Assembly: GCA_018399455.1 (NCBI GenBank)
Contig: JAGYOT010000180.1
Span: 1-5,062, forward strand
Source: Desulfobacterales bacterium
GTDB lineage: Bacteria; Desulfobacterota; Desulfobacteria; Desulfobacterales; Desulfosalsimonadaceae
Direction of reading: 5' to 3'
Length of the DNA stretch: 5,062 bases
Below the pieces are notes generated by a model, which saw only the letters and a list, made by a program, of their open reading frames with translations, was not told the origin of the DNA and ran no database searches. The translations under genes were made by a program, and so were the position numbers. Positions 1-5,062 of this stretch are shown one piece after another. Position 1 is the stretch's first letter; every line of letters begins with the position of its first letter.

Positions 1-256
1 AGGGCATATCCTTGAACAGCAAAGAATCCGCTTTGATCTGCAATCGGGCAAATCCATATTCTCTTTTTTTGGCCCGACGGATCTCTCCACCCAGGGCATG
101 GATCATGGAATGCATTCCATAGCAGATCCCCAACACCGGCAAGCCCAGTTCAAACAGGGATTTGTCCACGGCCGGGCTGTCTTTTTCATAAATACTGGAC
201 GGCGCCGTGTTCCCCTTTCGCCGTGGGCTGCCATATATTGCGGCAATGTCAAACAT
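1..256 (-). CDS. Partial chimeric ORF: flavin-reductase-like N-terminus joined to GMP synthase glutamine amidotransferase domain
   Basis: The frame opens at ATG 254-256 and stays open for 85 codons to the left edge. Residues 1-18 (MFDIAAIYGSPRRKGNTA) are the beta-strand and phosphate loop that begin NAD(P)H-dependent FMN reductases and iron-sulfur flavoproteins. From residue 19 (PSSIYEKDSP) the sequence is the class I glutamine amidotransferase domain of GMP synthase (GuaA). It includes the nucleophile elbow VLGICYGM with Cys45, and the RAKKREYG stretch typical of GuaA. In GuaA the PSS motif normally lies about 55-60 residues in, after the LDFGSQY start, so the amidotransferase lacks its first strands and probably does not fold normally. 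An AGGAGG site at 265-270, 8 nt from the ATG and inside the end of the exonuclease gene, is a well-placed start signal belonging to the flavoprotein half. The two halves being one working protein is unlikely. A deletion fusion or assembly join is more plausible. Recognition of each half is confident; the cause is not. Confidence 0.72.
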   Translation of the reverse strand, partial: MFDIAAIYGSPRRKGNTAPSSIYEKDSPAVDKSLFELGLPVLGICYGMHSMIHALGGEIRRAKKREYGFARLQIKADSLLFKDMP

Positions 257-260
257 CGTC

Positions 261-1058
261 TCAGCCTCCTGAGTTGGACCCATCCGGATCATCAATAATC
301 AATCCCACCGGGCAATGGTCGGAGCCGTGAATGTCATCGGCAATAAAGGCCTCCTTGACGCGGCCGTCCTCCACCATGTCCCGCGTTACAAAAAAATAGT
401 CAATCCGCCACCCTGCGTTTCGCTGCCGGGCTCTGGACCGATAGCTCCACCATGAATACTGGACGCGGTCCGGATAGAAGTAGCGAAATGTATCCACATA
501 CCCCGCGGCCTCGATAGCATCCAGCCAGTCACGCTCCACGCGCAAAAAGCCTGACGTATTGGCATTGGCCGCCGGGTTTTTCAAATCAATCTCATTGTGA
601 GCCGTGTTATAATCCCCTGTAATCACCAGGCTTCGGCCGGCATCTTTGAGCTGATTGGCGTAATCGAAAAAGTCCCGGTAAAAATCAAGCTTGTAGGAAA
701 GCCGTTCATCACTCATCTGCCCGTTGGGGAAATATATATTAAAAAGAACAAAACCGTCCAAATCGAGCTCCAGAATCCGCCCTTCCGCATCATAGGCTGA
801 AATGCCGATGCCGTATTTGACCGATTCGGGAACAACCCGGATCCATGCTCCCACTCCGCTGTAGCCCTTTTTGACCGAGCAATGCGACCAGTAGGATTCA
901 TACCCCGCAATGTTTTTGATGGCCGCATCCAAATGATCCGCCTGCAGCTTGGTCTCCTGGATACAAAAAACATCAGCATCCAGGGTCTCAAGCACCTGTT
1001 TGAAATTCTTCTTCCAAACCGCCCGCAGCCCGTTGACATTCCATGAAACCAGCTTCAT
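261..1058 (-). CDS. xth: Exodeoxyribonuclease III (AP endonuclease, ExoA/XthA type)
   Basis: This is a metal-dependent AP endonuclease and 3'-5' exonuclease of base excision repair, acting in the cytoplasm. It cleaves 5' to abasic sites and trims blocked 3' ends. At 265 aa it has the family's normal length and is complete. All endonuclease/exonuclease/phosphatase-fold motifs are present in order: WNVNGLRA with Asn7; QETKL with metal-binding Glu35; NIYFPNG with Tyr109; GDYNTAH with Asp149 and Asn151; the YSWWSYR and GWRIDYFF stretch (residues 201-223); and GSDHCPV with Asp247 and His248. The start is the first Met, immediately before the conserved KLVSWNVNG strand. A GGGAAGG ribosome site lies about 13 nt upstream, which is rather far. 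It is divergent from the cyclic-nucleotide-binding gene and ends 4 nt before the chimeric ORF, whose ribosome site lies within its last codons, so the two are probably co-transcribed. Its own promoter is uncertain. The family assignment is very secure. Confidence 0.96.
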   Translation of the reverse strand: MKLVSWNVNGLRAVWKKNFKQVLETLDADVFCIQETKLQADHLDAAIKNIAGYESYWSHCSVKKGYSGVGAWIRVVPESVKYGIGISAYDAEGRILELDLDGFVLFNIYFPNGQMSDERLSYKLDFYRDFFDYANQLKDAGRSLVITGDYNTAHNEIDLKNPAANANTSGFLRVERDWLDAIEAAGYVDTFRYFYPDRVQYSWWSYRSRARQRNAGWRIDYFFVTRDMVEDGRVKEAFIADDIHGSDHCPVGLIIDDPDGSNSGG

Positions 1059-1102
1059 TGGTGTTGGCTTGCCTTCCCGCTTTCAAAAACGTTGGAGATA
1101 AA

Positions 1103-1132
1103 AGCATAATTTAATAAAAATGAAAGGTTAAA
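1103..1132 (-). promoter_or_regulatory. Possible weak promoter for the exonuclease gene
   Basis: Read on the minus strand, TTTAAC (1127-1132) and TATGCT (1103-1108) are separated by 18 nt in an AT-rich stretch and would start transcription about 40 nt upstream of the exonuclease ATG. A second candidate is TTGCGT (1166-1171) with TATAGG (1143-1148), 17 nt apart. Both match the sigma70 consensus only moderately, and the sequence does not decide between them. Confidence 0.28.
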
Positions 1133-1137
1133 TCGCA

Positions 1138-1166
1138 TTTTGCCTATACCAAGACAACAGGCAAAA
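1138..1166. repeat. Perfect 8-bp inverted repeat, possible operator
   Basis: TTTTGCCT (1138-1145) and AGGCAAAA (1159-1166) are perfect inverted copies separated by 13 bp. A further GGCAAAA copy lies at 1173-1179, 13 bp downstream of the one at 1160-1166. The repeat lies between the divergent genes and overlaps one candidate leftward promoter. Dyad symmetry of this size and spacing is compatible with a dimeric repressor or activator site, but an AT-rich intergenic region can give such a repeat by chance. Confidence 0.35.
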
Positions 1167-1236
1167 CGCAACGGCAAAATCTTTTGGCCCTCTGCTTCAG
1201 GCCGGCCGGTAGGAGTTTCGTTTTTCGGGGTTTCTA

Positions 1237-1265
1237 TTGACTCCAACGCCGGTCAAAGATATAAT
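1237..1265 (+). promoter_or_regulatory. Near-consensus sigma70 promoter for the three-gene operon
   Basis: The -35 box TTGACT (1237-1242) and -10 box TATAAT (1260-1265) are separated by exactly 17 bp. This is five of six and six of six matches to the housekeeping consensus with ideal spacing. Transcription would begin near 1272, leaving a 5' leader of about 64 nt before the ATG at 1336. It should drive the cyclic-nucleotide-binding gene, the radical SAM gene and cbiR as one message, since no terminator or large gap separates them. Confidence 0.8.
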
Positions 1266-1335
1266 TATAAAAATGAGCTTAATATCCCGTCCCTGAAAAT
1301 GAACGAATGGGCTCAAACAATCCGGCAGGTGCCCG

Positions 1336-1887
1336 ATGCGAGAAGAGACAGACCTCGAAAAATATCTCCCCCATCTCAAAAGTGTCAAGGTGTTTCATTG
1401 GCTTCATGAAATCGAGCTCAGAAAGCTTCTGATGGTTGCCACGCTCTTGCACGTCGGGGAGGGGGAAACCATTATCAATCAGGGTGAAATCGGCAATCAC
1501 ATCTACATCATTATCAAAGGGCAGGTCGAGGTTTCGATAAAAAACCAGCACGGCCAGAAGGTATCCATTTGTACAATCGGAGAAGGCGAGATTTTCGGTG
1601 AAGCTGCAATTTTTTTAGCCTCCAAACGAAGCGCAACGGTTGCCTGCCTTGCTGAAGCCGAGGTCATCCGGATAAGCCGCCAGGATCTGATCCGGTTTTT
1701 CAAGGCCCATCCCAGCGCAGGCAACAAACTGCTGATGCTGGTTGTTTTAAGCCTGCTCGAAAAGCTAAGAAGCGCCAATGATGATCTGATTCTCGAAAAG
1801 CAGCTCCATGTCGATTTCAACCAGGCCGCGGATCTGATCCAGGAATTTATCCGGGAAAGCGGGCTTCCGTCCAGACCGGCCGACTGA
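1336..1887 (+). CDS. Stand-alone cyclic nucleotide-binding domain protein
   Basis: This 183-aa cytoplasmic protein consists of a single cNMP-binding (CAP_ED) beta-roll, residues about 15-125, followed by a helical tail. The N-terminal helices lead into the beta-roll with GEGETIINQGEIGNHIYIIIKG (split here only as the strands around residues 41-62). The phosphate-binding cassette is intact: GEIFGEAA around residues 84-91 with Glu89, then KRSATV with Arg98, the arginine that normally contacts the cyclic phosphate. The C-terminal 55 residues are helical, rich in Leu and charged residues, and contain no recognisable helix-turn-helix. It is therefore not a normal CRP/FNR regulator and may act through protein contacts. 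The ATG at 1336 is preceded by a modest AGGT site 5-6 nt upstream. The gene is first in the operon behind the strong promoter and ends 1 nt before the radical SAM start. The ligand (cAMP, cGMP or c-di-GMP) and the target cannot be read from the sequence. Confidence 0.88.
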   Translation: MREETDLEKYLPHLKSVKVFHWLHEIELRKLLMVATLLHVGEGETIINQGEIGNHIYIIIKGQVEVSIKNQHGQKVSICTIGEGEIFGEAAIFLASKRSATVACLAEAEVIRISRQDLIRFFKAHPSAGNKLLMLVVLSLLEKLRSANDDLILEKQLHVDFNQAADLIQEFIRESGLPSRPAD

Positions 1888-1888
1888 T

Positions 1889-2803
1889 ATGGCATCTCCT
1901 ATACCCGTCTACATAGAGACCGCCCGGAGCGGCGGACTTTCCCAAAAAGCCGGGGCCGCCCGGGAAATCCTAAAAAACTGCACACTCTGCCCCAGACGAT
2001 GCGGGGTGGATCGGCGTTCCGGAGAAACCGGGATCTGCAAAACCGGAAAAGCTGCAATGATTTCTTCGTTTAACGCTCATTTTGGTGAAGAAGCCCCTCT
2101 GGTAGGCAAAAAAGGCTCGGGCACCATTTTTTTCACTCACTGCAGCCTTATGTGCTGCTTCTGCCAGAACTTTGACATCAGCCACGAAGGCCATGGCAGT
2201 CCGGTTTCGAACGAGGAACTGGCGGCCATCATACTGGCCGTCCAGCAGGAGGGCTGCCACAACATTAATCTTGTCACCCCCTCCCATGTAGTGCCACAAA
2301 TTTTATCGGCAATGGAAAAGGCCGTCGACGCCGGTCTGCGGATACCCATTGTCTACAACTCCAGCGGCTATGACCGGTTGGAGACCCTGAGACTGCTGGA
2401 GGACGTAGTGGATATTTATATGCCGGATTTCAAGTTCTGGGATCCGGATGTCGCCCGGGCTGCCTGCGGTGCACCGGATTATCCGGCCGTGGCTCGGGAA
2501 GCGATAGCCGAGATGCATCGACAGGTCGGTGATCTTCAAATCGATGCCGACGGCATTGCACGTCGCGGCCTTCTGCTCCGCCATCTGGTTTTGCCCGAGG
2601 ACCTGGCCGGAACCCGTTCCGTCATGCGTTTTATTTATGAAGCCATTTCTCCCGGCACTTATGTCAACATCATGAACCAGTATCGCCCCTGCGGCAATTA
2701 TCAAAAAGTGCCGGCACTGGGCCGGCGAATAACAGCCGCCGAATTCCGAAAAGCCCTTCAGGACGCAAGGGAGGAAGGAATCTTTAGACTTGACCGCATC
2801 TGA
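1889..2803 (+). CDS. Radical SAM protein, PflA-like COG1313 (PflX) group
   Basis: This 304-aa cytoplasmic iron-sulfur protein resembles pyruvate formate-lyase activating enzymes. The radical SAM cluster motif CxxxCxxC is seen at Cys85, Cys89 and Cys92 (THCSLMCCFCQN), and is expected to hold the 4Fe-4S cluster that cleaves S-adenosylmethionine. A second cysteine set near the N-terminus, Cys31, Cys34, Cys38 and Cys50 in a CTLCPRRCGV...GETGIC pattern, is characteristic of COG1313 and may bind another cluster or metal. Later landmarks are LVTPSHV (about 129-134), YNSSGY (156-161), DIYMPDFKFW (175-184) and the MNQYRPCG stretch (262-269). The family has been named after PflA/PflX, but its substrate is generally not established, so activation of a glycyl radical enzyme should not be assumed; none is present here. 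No ribosome site is visible before the ATG, and the preceding stop lies 1 nt away, so translational coupling is likely. Its end overlaps cbiR by 14 nt. Confidence 0.9.
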   Translation: MASPIPVYIETARSGGLSQKAGAAREILKNCTLCPRRCGVDRRSGETGICKTGKAAMISSFNAHFGEEAPLVGKKGSGTIFFTHCSLMCCFCQNFDISHEGHGSPVSNEELAAIILAVQQEGCHNINLVTPSHVVPQILSAMEKAVDAGLRIPIVYNSSGYDRLETLRLLEDVVDIYMPDFKFWDPDVARAACGAPDYPAVAREAIAEMHRQVGDLQIDADGIARRGLLLRHLVLPEDLAGTRSVMRFIYEAISPGTYVNIMNQYRPCGNYQKVPALGRRITAAEFRKALQDAREEGIFRLDRI

Positions 2804-3599
2804 TCACCCCGAACCCGGTTACCCCCTGCTTCGACGCTCCTACAAAAGTGCCTTCCATTTCCGGCTCGCCACCACCTCCTTTATCTATCCGGATCATATC
2901 CTGCCCAATGTTCGAATGCTCGCTCCGTTTATCAACGAGGTTGAGCTTCTTTTTTTTCAAAGCGCCTTACCGGACAACCTTCCGGGAACAAATGAAATCC
3001 GGCAATTGGCGGAGCTGGCGGCTGCCCACGAAATCACATACAACATCCATCTGCCGTTAGACATTTCGCTCACTGCCAGGCGATCTGAGGACCGACGCAA
3101 TGCCATTGCAACACTGAAATCCATTTTTGAGCTTGCCGCACCGCTTGCCCCCACGACCTGGACTCTTCACCTTCCCGAAGAAGACATCGGGCACAATTTT
3201 GACGGCTGGTATGAAAGGGCATGGGACAGCATCAGCCGGATCTGCCCCGAACATATTCCGGGTCCTGCGCTTTCGGTTGAGACCCTGTCCTACCCGCCGG
3301 AATGGATTGATTCGCTGATATCCGGCTTTGATCTTTCCATTTGTCTGGATATCGGTCATATGGCGGTTTATGGGTATGACTGGAGAGGCTTTTTCGAAGA
3401 CCATGCCGCACGAATTCCGATCATCCATCTTTACGGCTTCGGCCGCGTTCATGAGCACCTGGGGCTTGATTGTCTGACCCCGGATCGCCGCCGAAAAATT
3501 GCCGCCTTGCTGAAGGTGTTTTCAGGCACGGTCTGCCTGGAAGTTTTCTCCAAACCCCATCTTGAAGCTTCCCTGAAAGTCCTTTCAGAGATGGCTTGA
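2790..3599 (+). CDS. cbiR: Cobamide-remodelling enzyme CbiR (TIM-barrel, AP endonuclease 2-like superfamily)
   Basis: CbiR, described in Akkermansia muciniphila, hydrolyses the phosphoribosyl linkage of the nucleotide loop of cobamides, so that a different lower ligand can be installed. This 269-aa protein has the family's length and start region: FRLATTSFIYPDHILPNV (residues 24-41) followed by VELLFFQS. Candidate metal and catalytic residues along the barrel are Glu52, His87 (NIHLP), His127 (LHLPEED), Glu164 (SVETLSY), Asp187 and His190 (CLDIGH), His213 (IHLYG), His221/His223 (VHEHLGL) and Glu251 (LEVFS). The start is TTG at 2790. The next in-frame ATG encodes Met43 and would remove the conserved first strand, and a GGAGGAAGG site lies about 10 nt upstream of the TTG. 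It overlaps the radical SAM gene by 14 nt, and cobT lies downstream behind a cobalamin riboswitch, which strongly supports a cobamide role. The alternative is another sugar-isomerase-like TIM-barrel protein, less likely given the context. Confidence 0.86.
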   Translation: MTASDHPEPGYPLLRRSYKSAFHFRLATTSFIYPDHILPNVRMLAPFINEVELLFFQSALPDNLPGTNEIRQLAELAAAHEITYNIHLPLDISLTARRSEDRRNAIATLKSIFELAAPLAPTTWTLHLPEEDIGHNFDGWYERAWDSISRICPEHIPGPALSVETLSYPPEWIDSLISGFDLSICLDIGHMAVYGYDWRGFFEDHAARIPIIHLYGFGRVHEHLGLDCLTPDRRRKIAALLKVFSGTVCLEVFSKPHLEASLKVLSEMA

Positions 3600-3647
3600 T
3601 TTTTTTTGAGACTTCCTGTAGGAAAATTCAGTAACTTTAAATGGACA

Positions 3648-3814
3648 GGGTTTTCGTTTAACGGAAAACGGTGAGAGGCCGTTACGATCCCATCGCTGTT
3701 GCCGGAATCACGGGCCTTTATAATCCCTTTCAGGATGGTCACTGCAGGCATCATGTCCGCGGGAAGGCCGGGCCCCGATGGATGGCCGGAAGTCAGAAGA
3801 CGAACCGAAAACCC
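3648..3814 (+). promoter_or_regulatory. Cobalamin riboswitch (aptamer) upstream of cobT
   Basis: The aptamer can be folded by eye. A perfect 9-bp P1 stem forms between GGGTTTTCG (3648-3656) and CGAAAACCC (3806-3814). Inside it lies the conserved core: a hairpin AACGG-TGAGAGG-CCGTT (3667-3683), followed by ACGATCCCATCGCTGT, matching the usual CCC..C..CTGT core. Near the 3' end AAGTCAGAAGACGAACC (3790-3806) matches the B12 box, although its end (ACGAACC) departs from the usual ACCxGCC. Binding of a cobalamin should stabilise P1 and allow the downstream terminator to form, lowering cobT transcription. In the unbound state AACCC (3810-3814) could pair with GGGTT (3840-3844), an arrangement exclusive of both P1 and the terminator; this switch is inferred. 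The promoter should lie between about 3600 and 3640, but no convincing boxes were seen there. Confidence 0.87.
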
Positions 3815-3836
3815 GTTTTATGCAGAATCTGATGGT

Positions 3837-3882
3837 AAAGGGTTCTGGCGGGAGGATTGTTCTCCTGCCAGAACCCTTTTTT
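3837..3882 (+). terminator. Intrinsic terminator, expression platform of the riboswitch
   Basis: An 18-bp stem with a single G-T wobble pairs 3837-3854 (AAAGGGTTCTGGCGGGAG) with 3862-3879, closing a 7-nt loop (GATTGTT), and runs into six Ts at 3877-3882. It lies 23 nt after the aptamer and 74 nt before the cobT start codon, the position expected for cobalamin-controlled attenuation. It would also stop read-through transcripts from cbiR. Confidence 0.93.
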
Positions 3883-3956
3883 AGTGGCCGGACCAGCACC
3901 AGAAAATCCGGGTCAGGCTCAGACTTGAATCCCTCAAATCCAGCCAAGGAGATAAA

Positions 3957-5021
3957 ATGGCATTACTCTTTGAAACAATAAATAAAATAGAGCATGTTGG
4001 AGAAGAATACAACGAAAAAGCCCGATCTCAAATGGCTGAACAGGCCCGCCCCGCCGGCAGTCTTGGAATGCTGGAGGAGGCCGCTGTTCGGCTGGCAGGC
4101 ATTAAGCAGACCCTGAATGTTCGCTTGAACAACAAGGTCATCCTGACCTGCGCCGGGGATCACGGAATCGTCGAAGAAGGGGTAAGTCTTTTTCCGCAGG
4201 AGGTGACGCCTCAGATGGTCTATAATTTCATTGACGGCGGCGCCTCCATTAATGTTCTGGGCCGGCATGCCAAGGCCAGTGTTATGGTGGCAGACTTTGG
4301 TGTCAATCATGACTTTGCCCCTGAGCTGCCAATTTTTCACAAAAAGGTTCGGAAAGGAACGCGCAATTTTTTAAAGGAGCCGGCCATGACCCGGGAGGAG
4401 GCCGTTTTAGCGATTGAAGCTGGCATTGAAGTTGTTGACGAACTCTGCTCTCAGTCACCTGTCGACATGATTGCCACCGGTGATATGGGAATCGGCAACA
4501 CCTCGCCCTCAACAGCCATTATTGCCGTTTACTCGCGTATTCCGGTTGCCCGCCTGACCGGGCGCGGTACCGGGCTGGATGACCAGGGTTTGGCCCGCAA
4601 AACCAAAGTCATTGAAGCCGCCCTTGATAAGCACCGGCCGAACCCGGAAGATCCGCTCGATGTTCTCTCCAAAGTGGGGGGATTTGAAATCGCTGGTATT
4701 GCCGGCATCGTCCTGGGCAGCGCCGCCCGGGCAATCCCTGTTGTATCCGACGGCCTGATATCCACAGCGGGCACCTTGATTGCCACAGAGATGGCCGGGG
4801 CTGTAGCGGATTATCTTTTTATGGCCCACCAATCCGTTGAATGCGGCCATCAGTTCATGCTTGAACGGCTCGGTATCCAACCGCTTCTAAACCTTAACCT
4901 GCGCCTGGGCGAGGGCACGGGTGCTGCGCTGGCCATGGAAATTCTGGACGCCGCCACCCGGGTTTTGGCGGAAATCAAAACCTTTAACGAGGTCAACATT
5001 CGAAATGCCCATCTTTCCTGA
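3957..5021 (+). CDS. cobT: Nicotinate-nucleotide--dimethylbenzimidazole phosphoribosyltransferase CobT
   Basis: CobT transfers phosphoribose from nicotinate mononucleotide to a lower-ligand base such as 5,6-dimethylbenzimidazole. This gives alpha-ribazole phosphate for the nucleotide loop of cobamides. The 354-aa protein is full length for the family (about 350). Landmarks in order: RPAGSLGMLEE (31-41); GDHGIVEEGVSLFPQEVT (68-84); FGVNHDF; the phosphate-binding GDMGIGNT (175-182); GRGTGLDD (202-209); GGFEIAGIAG (241-250); SDGLIS (264-269); and LRLGEGTGAALAM (315-327), containing the catalytic Glu319 that corresponds to Glu317 of the Salmonella enzyme. GDMGIGNTSPS has a Ser-Pro where Thr-Pro or Ser is common, a minor variation. 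The ATG has an AAGGAG site at 3946-3951, 5 nt upstream. It is preceded by the cobalamin riboswitch and terminator, so it should be repressed by cobalamin. Which lower base it prefers cannot be told from the sequence. Confidence 0.97.
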   Translation: MALLFETINKIEHVGEEYNEKARSQMAEQARPAGSLGMLEEAAVRLAGIKQTLNVRLNNKVILTCAGDHGIVEEGVSLFPQEVTPQMVYNFIDGGASINVLGRHAKASVMVADFGVNHDFAPELPIFHKKVRKGTRNFLKEPAMTREEAVLAIEAGIEVVDELCSQSPVDMIATGDMGIGNTSPSTAIIAVYSRIPVARLTGRGTGLDDQGLARKTKVIEAALDKHRPNPEDPLDVLSKVGGFEIAGIAGIVLGSAARAIPVVSDGLISTAGTLIATEMAGAVADYLFMAHQSVECGHQFMLERLGIQPLLNLNLRLGEGTGAALAMEILDAATRVLAEIKTFNEVNIRNAHLS

Positions 5022-5062
5022 ACGTTTCAAGGCAAACCGCTCTATTGACCGCCCGCTTCTTT
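5005..5062 (+). CDS. Possible start of a downstream gene overlapping cobT (partial)
   Basis: ATG 5005-5007, in a different frame from cobT, opens MPIFPERFKANRSIDRPLL and has no stop before the right edge. It overlaps the last 17 nt of cobT, and an ACGAGGT stretch about 12 nt upstream could serve as a weak ribosome site. Such overlap is usual in cobamide operons, where cobS, cobU or cobC often follow cobT, but these 19 residues do not match the usual start of any of those, and the product is not recognised. It may also be a chance open frame. Confidence 0.4.
   Translation, partial: MPIFPERFKANRSIDRPLL

Noticed and set aside
1200..1207. GGCCGGCC palindrome upstream of the rightward promoter
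   Set aside because: A short GC-rich palindrome without repeats, spacing or other context; expected by chance.
1503..1895. 130-aa open frame on the minus strand opposite the cNMP-binding gene
   Set aside because: It lies wholly antisense to a well-supported gene, its residues are Ser/Arg-rich low-quality sequence, and it shows no domain or ribosome site.
2303..2704. 133-aa minus-strand frame opposite the radical SAM gene
   Set aside because: Shadow of a strongly recognised gene on the plus strand with no motif of its own.
1889..2803. Reading the radical SAM gene as a true pyruvate formate-lyase activase (pflA)
   Set aside because: The extra N-terminal cysteine set and overall pattern place it in the COG1313 group, and there is no glycyl radical enzyme gene nearby.
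3573..3607. Possible terminator for cbiR: CTGAAA-GTCC-TTTCAG hairpin and a run of eight Ts
   Set aside because: The 6-bp stem is inside the coding region and separated from the T run by 11 nt, so it lacks the geometry of an intrinsic terminator.
3699..3981. Small open frames on both strands in the cobT leader
   Set aside because: They run through the riboswitch aptamer and terminator, whose RNA structure explains the sequence; no convincing ribosome site or protein similarity.
4509..4880. 123-aa minus-strand frame opposite cobT
   Set aside because: Antisense to conserved CobT motifs; no recognisable protein features.

Overview
The window looks like a chromosomal segment from a Gram-negative anaerobe, most likely a deltaproteobacterium of the Desulfobacterota. 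This is inferred from moderate GC content, the style of the proteins, and a COG1313-type radical SAM protein beside cobamide-remodelling and CobT genes. No rRNA, tRNA, IS element, CRISPR array or phage gene was seen.

Left part (about 1-1058, minus strand): an exodeoxyribonuclease III-type AP endonuclease is followed 4 nt later by an ORF running off the left edge. That ORF is unusual. Its first ~18 residues are the nucleotide-binding start of an NAD(P)H:FMN-reductase/iron-sulfur flavoprotein. From residue 19 on it is the glutamine amidotransferase domain of GMP synthase, missing its first ~55 residues. This is either a deletion fusion in the genome or an assembly chimera.

Middle part (1059-3599): a divergent intergenic region carries a near-consensus sigma70 promoter (TTGACT, 17 bp, TATAAT) pointing right and a perfect 8-bp inverted repeat near the weaker leftward promoter. 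The rightward promoter reads into three tightly packed genes: a stand-alone cyclic-nucleotide-binding-domain protein, a radical SAM protein of the PflA-like COG1313 group, and a TIM-barrel protein recognised as the cobamide-remodelling enzyme CbiR. The second follows the first after 1 nt. The third overlaps the second by 14 nt and uses a TTG start.

Right part (3600-5062): a 357-nt leader holds a cobalamin riboswitch whose P1 stem can be paired by eye (3648-3656 with 3806-3814), then a very strong intrinsic terminator (3837-3882), then cobT with a good ribosome binding site. The last bases may start another gene overlapping the end of cobT.

Together: CbiR removes the lower ligand of salvaged cobamides, giving a cobinamide-type intermediate. 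CobT activates a new lower base for reattachment. The riboswitch should shut off cobT when the cell is replete with cobalamin, while cbiR sits upstream of the riboswitch and escapes that control. The roles of the cNMP-binding and radical SAM proteins in this operon are unknown and are the most biologically open point here.
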